Shown in pieces: positions 24,301 through 34,055 of a stretch of 64,000 bases of DNA (its first letter is position 1; each line of letters begins with the position of its first letter). Under the pieces are notes generated by a model. The model worked only from the letters and a program-made list of their open reading frames with translations, did not search any database and was not told the DNA's origin. Source of the stretch: Monocercomonoides exilis (Eukaryota; Preaxostyla; Oxymonadida; Polymastigidae); contig LSRY02000048.1 of the NCBI GenBank assembly GCA_001643675.2, forward strand, positions 592,001 to 656,000, given 5' to 3'. Position numbers and translations under genes: made by a program.

Positions 24301-27300
24301 TTTGCTTCAGATTCCAATGCAATTGATGTTTCGCTTGCAACTGCCTCAAAAGGATGCATAAACATCAGAAATATGGTTTTGACGGGGCTGTGTTTCAGTT
24401 CTCGTTCTGCACTTGCGATTGAAGGAGACGAATCGAGGTGCATTTGCGAGAATCTGATCTGGACAGACATTGCTGTTCGATCATCAAGTCCAGCAATAAA
24501 AGTTTCAGAAGGATCTGCTTTGGAAATATGTAATTCGGAGATCAGTGAGCTGAACATAGGATCCAGCAGCTTTATTGGGTTGAAAGAATCAACAACCATA
24601 AGCATCATGAGCACGTCTTTCAAAAGTGTCAAAAAGCAAGCCGGAAATGGAGGTGTGATTCATGGCATAATTGGAGCAGGAAAATCATCAACATTATGGA
24701 ATTGCACAGTGGACCAATGCTTGTGCACAGATGCAAACTTCGTTGCAGGCGGAGCCATTCATGCAGAAGTGAAAAGCGCAGGCTCATTCGTGCTCTCGAA
24801 CAACACACTGAATGGATGCTGTGTGCACAAAGACACTGGAGTTGGAGGAGCTGTTTATTTGAAGTTACCAGAAGCTGGGGTGTCATACTCCATGAAGCAG
24901 CTTTTCTTTTTGGACAATCAAGCTTCATTGGGGAACGATGTATATTTGATATGCCCAAATCCACGAGATATCATCACCAGCCAGCGATGGGAAGGATCTG
25001 CCAAAGAGGATGAAGACAACAAATACAAATGGGTCGTGGATTCAGAGGTTAATCCACTCATCAATGTTTCGATCCTGTATTATCTGTTTCCCCCCAAAAT
25101 CAGCACAGTCTTCATCAAAAACGGTGGAAGCAGCAATGTCATGTGCGGAGATGACCTGGAGCCCTGCGGAGATCTGATGTTTGGCTTCAGAAAAATGCGT
25201 TCAGATCAAACAGCCATCAATATTCTCGACTCATGCAGTTTAAACGATGTTCTGGACAGAAATGGATTGTCGCTCACAGTTCGTGGGATTTCTTCCACAA
25301 GTCGATCTTCACTCACGATTGACGCAAATGGGGGCTTTTCATTGAAAATCGAGATCCATTCTGCATCGCTGATGCTTTCATATTTGAGGTTCAATCTTCC
25401 GCAGGAGTCTTCTGTCGGGCAAATGATTTCCATTCAAGGCGGGAGTCTGTTTGTTGATGACTGCCTTATCGGAGGTGAATCTGGAACAAACACTTCAACG
25501 AATATGTGCATTATCAGAGGAAACAAAGGAGTGATTCAACTGACAAAAACGGAAATCGCTCATCTCTCATTTTCAGGTGACGGTGGAATAATATCCGTTT
25601 CAGAGGGTTCGGTTCATATTGAAAATTCAGACTGGTCATTCGCAGAAGCAAACGGACCCTTATTGAATGCTGCAAACTGCACAAACGTGATAATGGCTGG
25701 CAACTGTGCTTTTGACAGCTGCAAGTCCAGGGCTGCAGAAGGAGGCTTCACGAAATGCAGTCTTCACCCAGCAGGCATGCTGAGATTCGGAAATACAAGC
25801 ATCACAAACAGTGGCATTGCTGATTGCACTGGAAAAGGAGGAGGAGTTTTCCTTTCTCTTCCTGAAGGTGCAAACAACGACTTCCTGTTCGAAAACATCA
25901 CTTTCAGAAGCAACTCAGCAGAGTGCGCCAAAGACCTATTTCTGATTTGTGACAACTTGAATGCTTCTGTCAGCCCATCCAAGTTCTTGATGTCGTTGGT
26001 GACAGACGATGGTCAGAGATCAGCCGACTTGATGGGATGCGACCGCAGTTGCTTCAAGAACTCAAATCATGATCTGTACTTGTTCTTGATCCAGTTTCAG
26101 TCGCAAAGCATCATCATCTCTTCAGCAGGATTTGACATGATCGGCTGTGGAAGTGAAAGATATCCCTGCTGCTCATTCGCAAGAGGGTTTCAGAACATCC
26201 TGTCAGACGAGCAGCAAAAGAAAATCACCATTATCGATGGGGCTTCAGTTAACCACTCATATGATTTGTCATCATTTGAGGTGGCTTCATCAGATCCTTT
26301 GAATGGATGTTCTCTGACAATCAATCCAAATTCATCTGATGGAAGGGCGGATGATGTTATTTGCAGCCATGAAGCTTTGTCGTTTGAATCGATCTGCTTT
26401 TCGCTTCCGCTTTCTTTCATTTCTGGACAACTTGGATTGCTCCAATCTGCTCCTTCTCCTGATAAAGGATTGACAATCGAGAATTGCACATTTTCATTCT
26501 TCTCTTCTCTTTCTTCTCTTGACAGCGCATGCCAGTATTATCTCATTCGCTCCACTGGAGGTTTCGTTCATCTGAGTCTGTGCACATTCGATCCTCGCAG
26601 CTTCAGAGACGTTCCATTATTTATCAGATCTGATTTTTCTGCTGATAAATGCAATTTCACTGGAGGAAAAACATCTGGCAGCTCAGAAGGAGGTGTCGTT
26701 GCTTGCTATGTGTCCACACATTTTTCGTTGTCTTTTCAAGAATGCGAATTAGAATATTGTGGTTGCTCAGAAACACATGGAAGAGGAGGCTTCTTGTTTG
26801 CAGACTGCTCATCTTCAAATGAACCGCAACCTTTTTCTTTCAAGAATGTGACATTTCGAGGAAATAGTGCATATCTTGGAAAAAGTCTTTTCATTGCAGC
26901 CCGTGAATTGAATGGATCAGTCACAAGCACCACTTTCAACTTCAACTTCTCTTCTTTGGCTGATGATCCAAACGAATTTGTTGGGAGCGATCCTCTGAAT
27001 GAAAACACAGATCTGTTCCGCTTTTTGATTGGGTATTCTTCAAACACAATATTCATTTCCAGCAAAGGAATGGATGTTACGAGATGTGGGAATGAGGACG
27101 ACCCTTGCTCAACATTTTGGAAGGGGATGAACCAAATCAATCAAAGTTCTGCCCAAAAACAAATATTCATTGACAACACTTCTTTTGTGCAAAACATGTT
27201 TGATTTGTCCAACTACTCAGTTGCATCAACTCATTGTGCGCCAGATGAACCAACAAAGGCAAAACTTATTCTGGAGAAGCCTGGAGTGGATAATTTTGCA

Positions 27301-30300
27301 AATGGGTTCTTTTCAAGCTCTTGGAGTCTGTCATTCCTGCAAATCGACATTTTCCTTGATGTCACACTGGATGATGTGGATGGAATTGTTATTTGCAGCA
27401 AGAATGGGCAACTGTCCCTCGCACGATGCTCACTAAGCTCAGATGTTTCTGTCCGCTTCCAGAGCTTGATCTTCATTGAGATGCAAAGCGGTCCTTTGCT
27501 CATTTCCAACTTCGAAGTTCTTCATTTGACTTTCGAGTTGGAATTGATTTCCATTTGGAGCGGCAGTCCATGTGTTCTAAGCAAATGCATTTTGTCAAAT
27601 ATGGTGACAGACAAAGGGTTAATTCGTAGCATTGACAGCCATCTTCCAGAAAGAAATAACGTTCCAACAATAACGATCAGTGCTTCAACATTCCAAAAAG
27701 TGTCTTCTTCTTTGAACGGTGCTTGCATCCTGCAATGTTCCTCAATCTCCCCATCAGCCATGCAGATCAATGGTTCGACATTCGATATGTGCAGATCCGA
27801 ATCATCAGAAAACGGTGGAGCCATGCTGTTCATGCTTGGAATTGGCGGTCGATTTGAAGTGAACAACAGCAGAATCACAAATTGTGAGTGCTCTCTTTCA
27901 AATGGGAAAGGCGGAGGTGTGTATTTGAAAACAGGGCAGGGATCTCTGGGTTTTGTTTTCAAAAACGACGAGTTCAAAGGAAACAGCGCTTGGAAAGGGA
28001 GAGACATATTTGTTGAGTGCTGGAGCATCGAAAGCCAGATCAATGAAGCTCAATTTCTCCTGGATCTTCGACCAGATGTGTTCAACCGTTTTGATGCAAT
28101 CTTCGGATGTGACAATCAAAATCACAATCCGGTTGATCTGACGGATTATGTGACCGTCTACCAGCAAAGCACCATCGTTGTTTCATCATTGCAAGAGAGA
28201 AACGGATCAAATGGGCGGCAATGCGGGAAAGTGGATCAACCATGTCTGACTGTTGGGCGCGGGCTGGAGCATCTTGTGATTGACTTCGCTGCAAGGCTTC
28301 TGATCGGTGGCCTCAGCGAAATAGACAACGAATGCAACATCACAAACACGGAAATCAAATCTCTTTCACGAGAGAAGGCAAACATCACTTTTCGTTCTGC
28401 CCTCAGCATGACTCGCCAGTGCGTGATTTCAGCAGAAAATGAAGCGTCGATCGAAAGTGTGCGCTTCATCCTTCCCCTCACTTTTCCCTCGAGCCACGAA
28501 ATATTATTTTCTGTTGTTGATGGAAGAGCTTCGCTTGTTTCATCTGAATTCTGCAGCGAGTCGGATAGCGGTTCAAACGCCCCAGTTCTTGTTTCTGCCA
28601 CAAACTGTGAACTCGTTTTGGAGGAAATGACAATACAAAACTTGAATTCCCCAAGAACGATCGAATGCGAAGATGGAAATATCATGATCCACGGATTAGA
28701 GCTGGATTTTGTCTGTTCCTCCAAAAGCATGTTGCTGCTGAAGAAGTCAAACGGTTCAATAGAAAAATTGGGGGTTTCAAACTGCATTATGAATGGTGGG
28801 TCATTCGTCGAGCTTGTTAACTCATCACCAATGGAGTCATCGACGAAAATGGAATCATTTTCATTCAAAGATATCACCTTCGCAAACGTCTCTTCGTTGA
28901 CATCTGCTTCATGCCTTGATTTCTGTGCACCTGAATGCAAACTCTCTCTGTCAAATTGCACTCTTTCCTGCTGCCCTTCAAACGCTGCTGAAGTTGGCAG
29001 TTTGTCTGCATTCTCATGTTGCAACAAGCTCATCGTAGAGTCCTGCCTTTTTCAAGGCAGCATCAATGATGAAAATGCTTATGACCCGCAAAATGGAAAC
29101 AGTCAACTTGAAATTTGCAGTTGGAACGGATCGTTGGTGCACTTTGACAATTGCCTGGCAATCGTAAATGACACAACAGTTGAGCAGTCACCGTTTGGAG
29201 GGATTTCCTGTTCTGGTGGAAGTGTTTCTGTGGACGATGGAAGATTTTGCAACAACAATCCATCCATCCCTCAGTATCCATCTGCTCGAAGAAACATCAT
29301 TTGCTCCAATGCGGGGGCACTGACAATTCTCAGCCTTAAAGGCGGAGACGGCTTGCTTCCAAATACGTCAATGTGGATCCTGAACAATGGATGCAACGTC
29401 TCTGGGATCGCAGAGGAAAGATCGTCTCCATTCTTTATTCCGCAACTGCATTCTGTGAAAACCAATGAATTGAAAAGCGATTTGACGCTTTCTTTCACCG
29501 GATCGCTTCTTCTGCCTTGCAATCTGTCGTTTCAGATAACCTCAAAAACAGGCAATGTCGAATATGTTCAAAAGCATCACTTTTCTGACAAAGGGTTTCT
29601 TTCGGAAAGCGAGGTTCAAGGGTTCGTCTCGTTGTCGGTTTTCAACGAAGCACCAAGTGACACCGACTTATTCGTTTCCATTCTGTATGGCAACCTTGAC
29701 AGTCTTTCGTCTACTGAATCTATCCTCATCAAAAATAAATCAACATTCAATGAACACGAAAGCTTGACGAATAAAGGAACAAACACAATTTCGACTTTTC
29801 CGTTAATCATCATAATTGTATTTCTCTTGCTCTTTTTTATCGTCCTCCTCGGACTTATTGTGTTCGTCGTTCGGTGGAGGAAGGCAAAGAGACGAACAGA
29901 AGAACTGGAGGAGATTGTGAACGACACAGTGAAGAAGGATCCGAAGGCATTTGAGATGGTGACGATGGAGATGTCTCCAGAGGAGCAGTGGAGGAGAGAG
30001 GAGAGAGAGGCAGAGAAGAAAAATGAAGAGAGGATAAAAAAGAGAATATATGAGAAGAGCTTGGAACACTCGGAGTCATCAGAGCACCTTCTGTCTGAGA
30101 GTGGTTCCACTGAATACATTCTTGGAAAGGATTCAGACAAGATTCCAGAATGGGTATTGGAGAAGGTTGAGGAAGAGGATATAAGAAAGCAGACTCCATC
30201 ACCTTCCATATCATCCACTTCAACAACTGATTCAGATTCAACATTTGTTCGAGGAGAGGATCTGTGTCCAACCACCTCGTCGATGTCGAATCTGGTGGAT

Positions 30301-31089
30301 GCAATGGCCTGCTCATCGCCTCATGAAAAGCTGATTGTGGACCTGAGAGATTCGTTGTTTATGTTGTTGCATGGAAGGAATGCGAAGAAGGAGATGGCAA
30401 TAGGCACCCTGCAGCAGAGAGAATATACAGCTGCCCAGATCCTGTTTTGGGTGGCGAATGGAGCACTTCACTCGTTTGAAGAAATGGAAATTCCACTTCA
30501 ATCACTTTCTAACCTGAGTCCTTACATTGTGCTGTTCTCTGAACATATGGTCATTTGCGTTGTGATACATTCAGACTTTTTGCCCGATGATTCAGATTCT
30601 TCATCGATTTCTTCATCAACTGTTGCGACATCTGCAAGTGATGATGATGATGACTCTCTGCCATCATCTGCTTTTGAGGAAGAAGATGACTTCAAAAAAG
30701 AGTGCCTGAGGTGGAAGGCACCAGAGTTGATGACCAATAAGAAGATGGGCGCAACAAAGGAGTCTGTGGTATTTTCGATCGGAATGATGCTGTGGGAGTG
30801 CTTGACTCTAAAAATTCCGTTTGGGGAGTATGATGCCGAGGCAGCGGGGCAGAAGATTGCGAATGGAGAGAGGCCAAACTTGCATTGGATGGAGAATTCC
30901 TGCTTGGCAGAGCTGGCGAAGAAATGCCTGTCACAGCTTCCCGCTGACAGACCATCTCTCTTCAATTTGAAAAAGGAGCTATATCAGCGCTTCCCTCCAG
31001 GAGTCATGATTGTCACAGCATCCGATGCAATTGATTATGTTGAAGACACAAATGGGTATTTCTACGACAGCGGAGGCTCCACATGCTGA
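21349..31089 (+). CDS. Beta-helix surface receptor-like protein with half-kinase tail
   Basis: A single uninterrupted 3,246-codon frame without introns. It opens with a signal peptide (MPFLIELLLLLNASS). The ectodomain (to about residue 2,810) is built of parallel beta-helix repeats of the pectin-lyase/polymorphic-membrane-protein type: short N/S/C-rich coils with recurring GGAV/GGGVY turns. Six modules are introduced by a header with a D..CG....PC pattern near residues 512, 863, 1255, 1588, 1900 and 2276 (the first has KC in place of PC). One membrane helix lies at about 2818-2842 (FPLIIIIVFLLLFFIVLLGL), followed by RWRKAKRR. The cytosolic part has Glu-rich linkers and then a kinase C-lobe only: RWKAPEL near 3124, VVFSIGMMLWECLT and PADRPSLFNL. 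I see no Gly-loop, VAIK lysine, HRD or DFG, so it is probably a pseudokinase. Likely a cell-surface type I protein that binds ligands or adheres; this is inferred. Confidence 0.88.
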   Translation: MPFLIELLLLLNASSTENDLSHRNRNKSIATNNFADRSFNNEKSKSHFLSNQDDVLPDYFTHHMEHIEPHTMISTALSLHNASVHLMHTTMIPNLQNGFAFIDDFSVFIARSCCVVIAQSSHPLLSSDGGDIILGCLNISFSCNNHHLLSLVKTLHGSPSFSQHHGSIALLSTTLSSFAFSSHPLVGNHLANAISIDNCNFHNVSNTENGYRNDFISHVDSTISCSVFSEVTSPFDGGIVQGIHLCKKFSALNCTYTRYHTSKYSQSYTEMLDLSSQNDILFYDCFFSVNDSYAISFTNSHNITFRNCVFQNCETKSIAGGYSSFLQVIETTFCNISSPINGAFMAVDGITNITIEDCTCFTIHAQRNGGAVHINRGSSCEILQTLFQNCSDSASSEGYGGGAVWIGDTGPNLISDCQFSNCSTNEKGGAILFSDDGESFPFLSSFVKFCFFDNNTAAVDGHDVGILKNWIQLLTQGSFVECRTMTNRTQRVMHGSNDVSGWIKLGFFDKFYVNSVDGIDHYACGLNQRKCKSISFVTNVIDPDKSSQTNISVDPSSYIESNCNFSTRNIELTNSGSAKATIISSISSGSLFSVSTGSLKVSSFDFVHNTTKSSTETSLFSLTSHGSLQLRMCSISADSAHSEQEPLKESLFILSAGDTMIDSTVISGFHFFSKAAITFTDSCEISLANSSISGISRKTGNGGGIEGVVGAGKSLVVEGGELSECSSECGNGGGIALRMQAESSFRMEKPENETAGSSLVSCSSHMSGGNGGLGGGVYLYAEDNSVPDIAFMKTVFSDCSAENGQNIFVNCHDLSLTIQKEKIEIINGISDSAQLEGYERSTTNETFPIPLDTYLRVFTSPAFIAGADGHDYTACGFSDYPCSTIEYAVSLRFRNEKRQICFLQPFLLDHALVVDTQPSDFTAMPEESQIKIAQDIRDARENIIQTKTDCSVQSICFSLPSSFLNSISTAFHCCDKNLSLEKCSFASDSNAIDVSLATASKGCINIRNMVLTGLCFSSRSALAIEGDESRCICENLIWTDIAVRSSSPAIKVSEGSALEICNSEISELNIGSSSFIGLKESTTISIMSTSFKSVKKQAGNGGVIHGIIGAGKSSTLWNCTVDQCLCTDANFVAGGAIHAEVKSAGSFVLSNNTLNGCCVHKDTGVGGAVYLKLPEAGVSYSMKQLFFLDNQASLGNDVYLICPNPRDIITSQRWEGSAKEDEDNKYKWVVDSEVNPLINVSILYYLFPPKISTVFIKNGGSSNVMCGDDLEPCGDLMFGFRKMRSDQTAINILDSCSLNDVLDRNGLSLTVRGISSTSRSSLTIDANGGFSLKIEIHSASLMLSYLRFNLPQESSVGQMISIQGGSLFVDDCLIGGESGTNTSTNMCIIRGNKGVIQLTKTEIAHLSFSGDGGIISVSEGSVHIENSDWSFAEANGPLLNAANCTNVIMAGNCAFDSCKSRAAEGGFTKCSLHPAGMLRFGNTSITNSGIADCTGKGGGVFLSLPEGANNDFLFENITFRSNSAECAKDLFLICDNLNASVSPSKFLMSLVTDDGQRSADLMGCDRSCFKNSNHDLYLFLIQFQSQSIIISSAGFDMIGCGSERYPCCSFARGFQNILSDEQQKKITIIDGASVNHSYDLSSFEVASSDPLNGCSLTINPNSSDGRADDVICSHEALSFESICFSLPLSFISGQLGLLQSAPSPDKGLTIENCTFSFFSSLSSLDSACQYYLIRSTGGFVHLSLCTFDPRSFRDVPLFIRSDFSADKCNFTGGKTSGSSEGGVVACYVSTHFSLSFQECELEYCGCSETHGRGGFLFADCSSSNEPQPFSFKNVTFRGNSAYLGKSLFIAARELNGSVTSTTFNFNFSSLADDPNEFVGSDPLNENTDLFRFLIGYSSNTIFISSKGMDVTRCGNEDDPCSTFWKGMNQINQSSAQKQIFIDNTSFVQNMFDLSNYSVASTHCAPDEPTKAKLILEKPGVDNFANGFFSSSWSLSFLQIDIFLDVTLDDVDGIVICSKNGQLSLARCSLSSDVSVRFQSLIFIEMQSGPLLISNFEVLHLTFELELISIWSGSPCVLSKCILSNMVTDKGLIRSIDSHLPERNNVPTITISASTFQKVSSSLNGACILQCSSISPSAMQINGSTFDMCRSESSENGGAMLFMLGIGGRFEVNNSRITNCECSLSNGKGGGVYLKTGQGSLGFVFKNDEFKGNSAWKGRDIFVECWSIESQINEAQFLLDLRPDVFNRFDAIFGCDNQNHNPVDLTDYVTVYQQSTIVVSSLQERNGSNGRQCGKVDQPCLTVGRGLEHLVIDFAARLLIGGLSEIDNECNITNTEIKSLSREKANITFRSALSMTRQCVISAENEASIESVRFILPLTFPSSHEILFSVVDGRASLVSSEFCSESDSGSNAPVLVSATNCELVLEEMTIQNLNSPRTIECEDGNIMIHGLELDFVCSSKSMLLLKKSNGSIEKLGVSNCIMNGGSFVELVNSSPMESSTKMESFSFKDITFANVSSLTSASCLDFCAPECKLSLSNCTLSCCPSNAAEVGSLSAFSCCNKLIVESCLFQGSINDENAYDPQNGNSQLEICSWNGSLVHFDNCLAIVNDTTVEQSPFGGISCSGGSVSVDDGRFCNNNPSIPQYPSARRNIICSNAGALTILSLKGGDGLLPNTSMWILNNGCNVSGIAEERSSPFFIPQLHSVKTNELKSDLTLSFTGSLLLPCNLSFQITSKTGNVEYVQKHHFSDKGFLSESEVQGFVSLSVFNEAPSDTDLFVSILYGNLDSLSSTESILIKNKSTFNEHESLTNKGTNTISTFPLIIIIVFLLLFFIVLLGLIVFVVRWRKAKRRTEELEEIVNDTVKKDPKAFEMVTMEMSPEEQWRREEREAEKKNEERIKKRIYEKSLEHSESSEHLLSESGSTEYILGKDSDKIPEWVLEKVEEEDIRKQTPSPSISSTSTTDSDSTFVRGEDLCPTTSSMSNLVDAMACSSPHEKLIVDLRDSLFMLLHGRNAKKEMAIGTLQQREYTAAQILFWVANGALHSFEEMEIPLQSLSNLSPYIVLFSEHMVICVVIHSDFLPDDSDSSSISSSTVATSASDDDDDSLPSSAFEEEDDFKKECLRWKAPELMTNKKMGATKESVVFSIGMMLWECLTLKIPFGEYDAEAAGQKIANGERPNLHWMENSCLAELAKKCLSQLPADRPSLFNLKKELYQRFPPGVMIVTASDAIDYVEDTNGYFYDSGGSTC

Positions 31090-32674
31090 ATGGCGCAAAT
31101 CAATTCAACAAACATTGAGAGAGAATAAAAAATCACTTTTTATAAAGATAGAACAAACATCAATATCTTTGCCGAATCGTGCCTTCAGTTGAGAATAATT
31201 TCTTCGAATTTGAATGTGACAAATTTGTCATGAAAAGGATTGAAGAGAGTTGACAAACCTCGCGTGTGTATTCAAAAGGCCTTCACTGATGGATGATGCA
31301 AAGTTCTTTCCACAATAATAAGTAAATCACCATTTTTTTTCTTTTCATTTTGAGAGGAACTCCACAGGAAGTGAACTCTTTTGTTTGGTGCTTTCGCATT
31401 GTTCTTTGATGTTAGGTTCTTTGATGTTTGTCTGATTTTTTGTGAAAAATTATTCTTTCATCTCATTTGAAAGATTGAAAACACAATCAAAATTCGTTTC
31501 ATTGCTCATCCCTGACAAATATATCTCGCACACTAGAAATTGAAAAGCTTGTTCAAATTTCAGATGCCATCATTCAGCAATCAGATTCAAATTGGAATAT
31601 TCATTTTCATGTTTCAAATGTTTGATAAAATCAGAAAACAAAAACGACTTCAAACTTCTTTTTTCTTTTTGCCAAGAAGCTTTTTTCTCCCCTATATTTG
31701 CTCATTTGTCTGGTACGTTCCATAACTGCAAATTGGAATATTTAGAGCTGCACGAAATAAGAAAAATTCACATTTGCCAAAACAAAACTTGTTTCGATAT
31801 TTCTCGATGTGTTGAATTGGTGCAAAAAGGAAAAAAAGAAAAAAAGAAAAAGAAGCGAAATCAACTCAGTGGCATATTTTCATGGAAGCAAATGACATCT
31901 TCAAAATTACTGAAAAACAAACGAATCAAATACAAATGAATCAATCATCAAAATTCTTCAGAGAAAAAAACAACAAAAAGAAAATCACTTTGAAAAAAGC
32001 AAAAATTAAAGTTTCGATAATGTATGCACGAAAAGGGAGACTTTCATCTCAGATATTTTCGAAGAAAGCCGGTAATTGGCATCATTCATTCTTTGGAGAG
32101 TATCGCACATCGCTTCAATGCCCGCAAGAAAATAATCTTACAGACTCAAGAAGTGTTCAATCTCCATTGATTGCAAAACAATAAAGACAAGATCTCTTTC
32201 ATACCTCACAAAATACAAGCAACAATCATTTCCAAATTGATCATTCAACCATATTTCATAATTGGTGATTATTTTCTTTTTTGTTTTCAATCACATTCAA
32301 TAATAAATTTCCATTTCTAATCAACAAAAAATTCAATGAAAAAAGATTTGTATCATTGTCAAAAATATTTCAAACGAAAGCAATTATTTTTATAAAAGGA
32401 TAACACAATTGTTTTCTTAAAAAAAATTGTTCCTTTTTAACGAACATCCAAGCATTCAAACTTGTGCACTTCTATTGTTTTCTTCACCATTGATATGTTT
32501 CGAAATAAGTTGCAATCAATCGACACTCATTTTTCATTTGGCTAATTGTTTCGCACATGAAACGCTGAAAAAACTGAATAAATGAAATTTAGAAGTTTAA
32601 GAAAGCTATGTATTGACAATAAACTCCTCGTTCGAAATCCATCGAAAAAAGAAGAACAAGTCTTTTGTTCAATA
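31090..32674. other. Intergenic, AT-rich
   Basis: The 3' flank of the receptor gene and of copy D, which converges on it. Only short featureless ORFs are present (31540-32184). No repeat or RNA gene was recognised. Confidence 0.5.
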
Positions 32675-34055
32675 TTAAATGAAGTGGAAACAAGAAAAAA
32701 CGTTTTTCTCACACACAAATAAAATAATCAAAAATAGAAGAAATAAAAAAAAAAACGGAAAACCCATTCCTTCAATCACACGATTGTGCAGTCCGATGAT
32801 GGAATCTTCGTATCCTTCTTCTTCCAACTTTTCAAATATCTTTCTTTTCATTTCATTTCTTTTCTCTTTCTCTGTTTCATCTTGCTCCTTTTCCTTCAAT
32901 CTTTTTGATATATTCATCAAGAAATACAAGCAATTACAAATAATTTTGTCGTCCACTGTTCCTCGCTGCATTTCCTCCAAAACAGCATCGACAGCTCCTT
33001 CTTTCAACAAGTCTTCAATTTTCACATCTCTATTTTCTGCTGCATTTCTCAAGGAGCGAATGCACTCAGAGCTAATATCTCTGCAATAATCCTTTGCTGC
33101 TCGATATGTCTGTATAATGCCTCCAAAAAGTATAGCAAGTTCTTCATTCTTCAATCGACAACTTTGAAAACAAATCCCAAGTGTTTCAACCCATCTCAAC
33201 AATGCAAATTCTTCTTTCGCTTCTTCTTTGCTCATTTCCTCTCCTTTTTTTCTCTTCCAATCCATATTCCTTGTCAGCTCTTCCAGTTCAGTAATTGTTT
33301 CTCTTGCAAAATGCAGTTCATTCATAATCACTTCATTCAAGCTTTCATCATTGTCCAATCTGGAGATCAAAAACTCCCAAGCAGATTGATACACAAGTCG
33401 TGTCAGATTTCGACACTCCTGATGAAATAGGATGATTTCTTTAATCTCCTCATAAAAATATTCTTTTTTAATTTTCTATTTCAGAAAAAAATTAAGACTC
33501 ATATGAAAAATAAAAATTGACAAAACATTATCAAACCTCCAGACAGCTAATATTTGCCAAAGCCAATAACGCCATTTCCACTTCTTTTTGTGTTTCCTCA
33601 TTTCCCCCTTTGTTTGAAGCAGCTTTCAGAATGCAAGGCACACATGTCAAAATTAACTCCGAAGAAGCTCACCTGCTCAGCAAAAAATAGCATTCAAAAG
33701 ATCAACAAGCAAACTTCATTTTCTTCATTTTTCTTTTCTTCAATCATTTCATGAATTTTGTTGAACATTTCTTCGTTGATAATAGAAAGCAATTCATCAG
33801 CATTCATTCCATCAACCACTTCATTCATTTCTCCGATTTTCTGTTCCTGCTCAGCGTCAGTGAATTGTTCCAACCCAGAAAACAATTCTTCAAATAAATA
33901 AAGAATAAATTAAATCGAAATAATCAAGAATTCAAATGCAATAATGAGCACAAACCATTGAATCTTGTTCTGGAAGATATCCTCTGTATTTTTGAAAGCA
34001 TATTGCAGACAGAAAACAACGAAAATTCGTCATTTGATTTGAATTCAGATATCAT
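32675..34055 (-). pseudogene. Helical family copy D, internal deletion in exon 2
   Basis: Copy D keeps the family intron positions (donor at 33955, acceptor at 33888; donor at 33536, acceptor at 33476). Its exon 2 (33887-33537) is only 351 nt instead of 497. The net loss of 146 nt is not a multiple of three, and frames break after EEKKNEENE. Exon 3 (33475-32675) is open for 266 codons, with YQSAWEFLISRL and NELHF motifs, but its C-terminus runs on into a hydrophobic GFPFFFLFLLFLIILFV tail instead of the usual ISDYFVNV. Exon 1 may start at 34055 or 34001; neither start has the acidic run seen in B, C and H. The stretch 33386-33629 is nearly identical to copy B, intron included. Confidence 0.75.

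Noticed and set aside
21992-30965. Antisense ORFs over the beta-helix receptor, one of 265 codons
   Set aside because: No signal, domain or composition support; the plus frame is continuous for 3,246 codons with clear family features.
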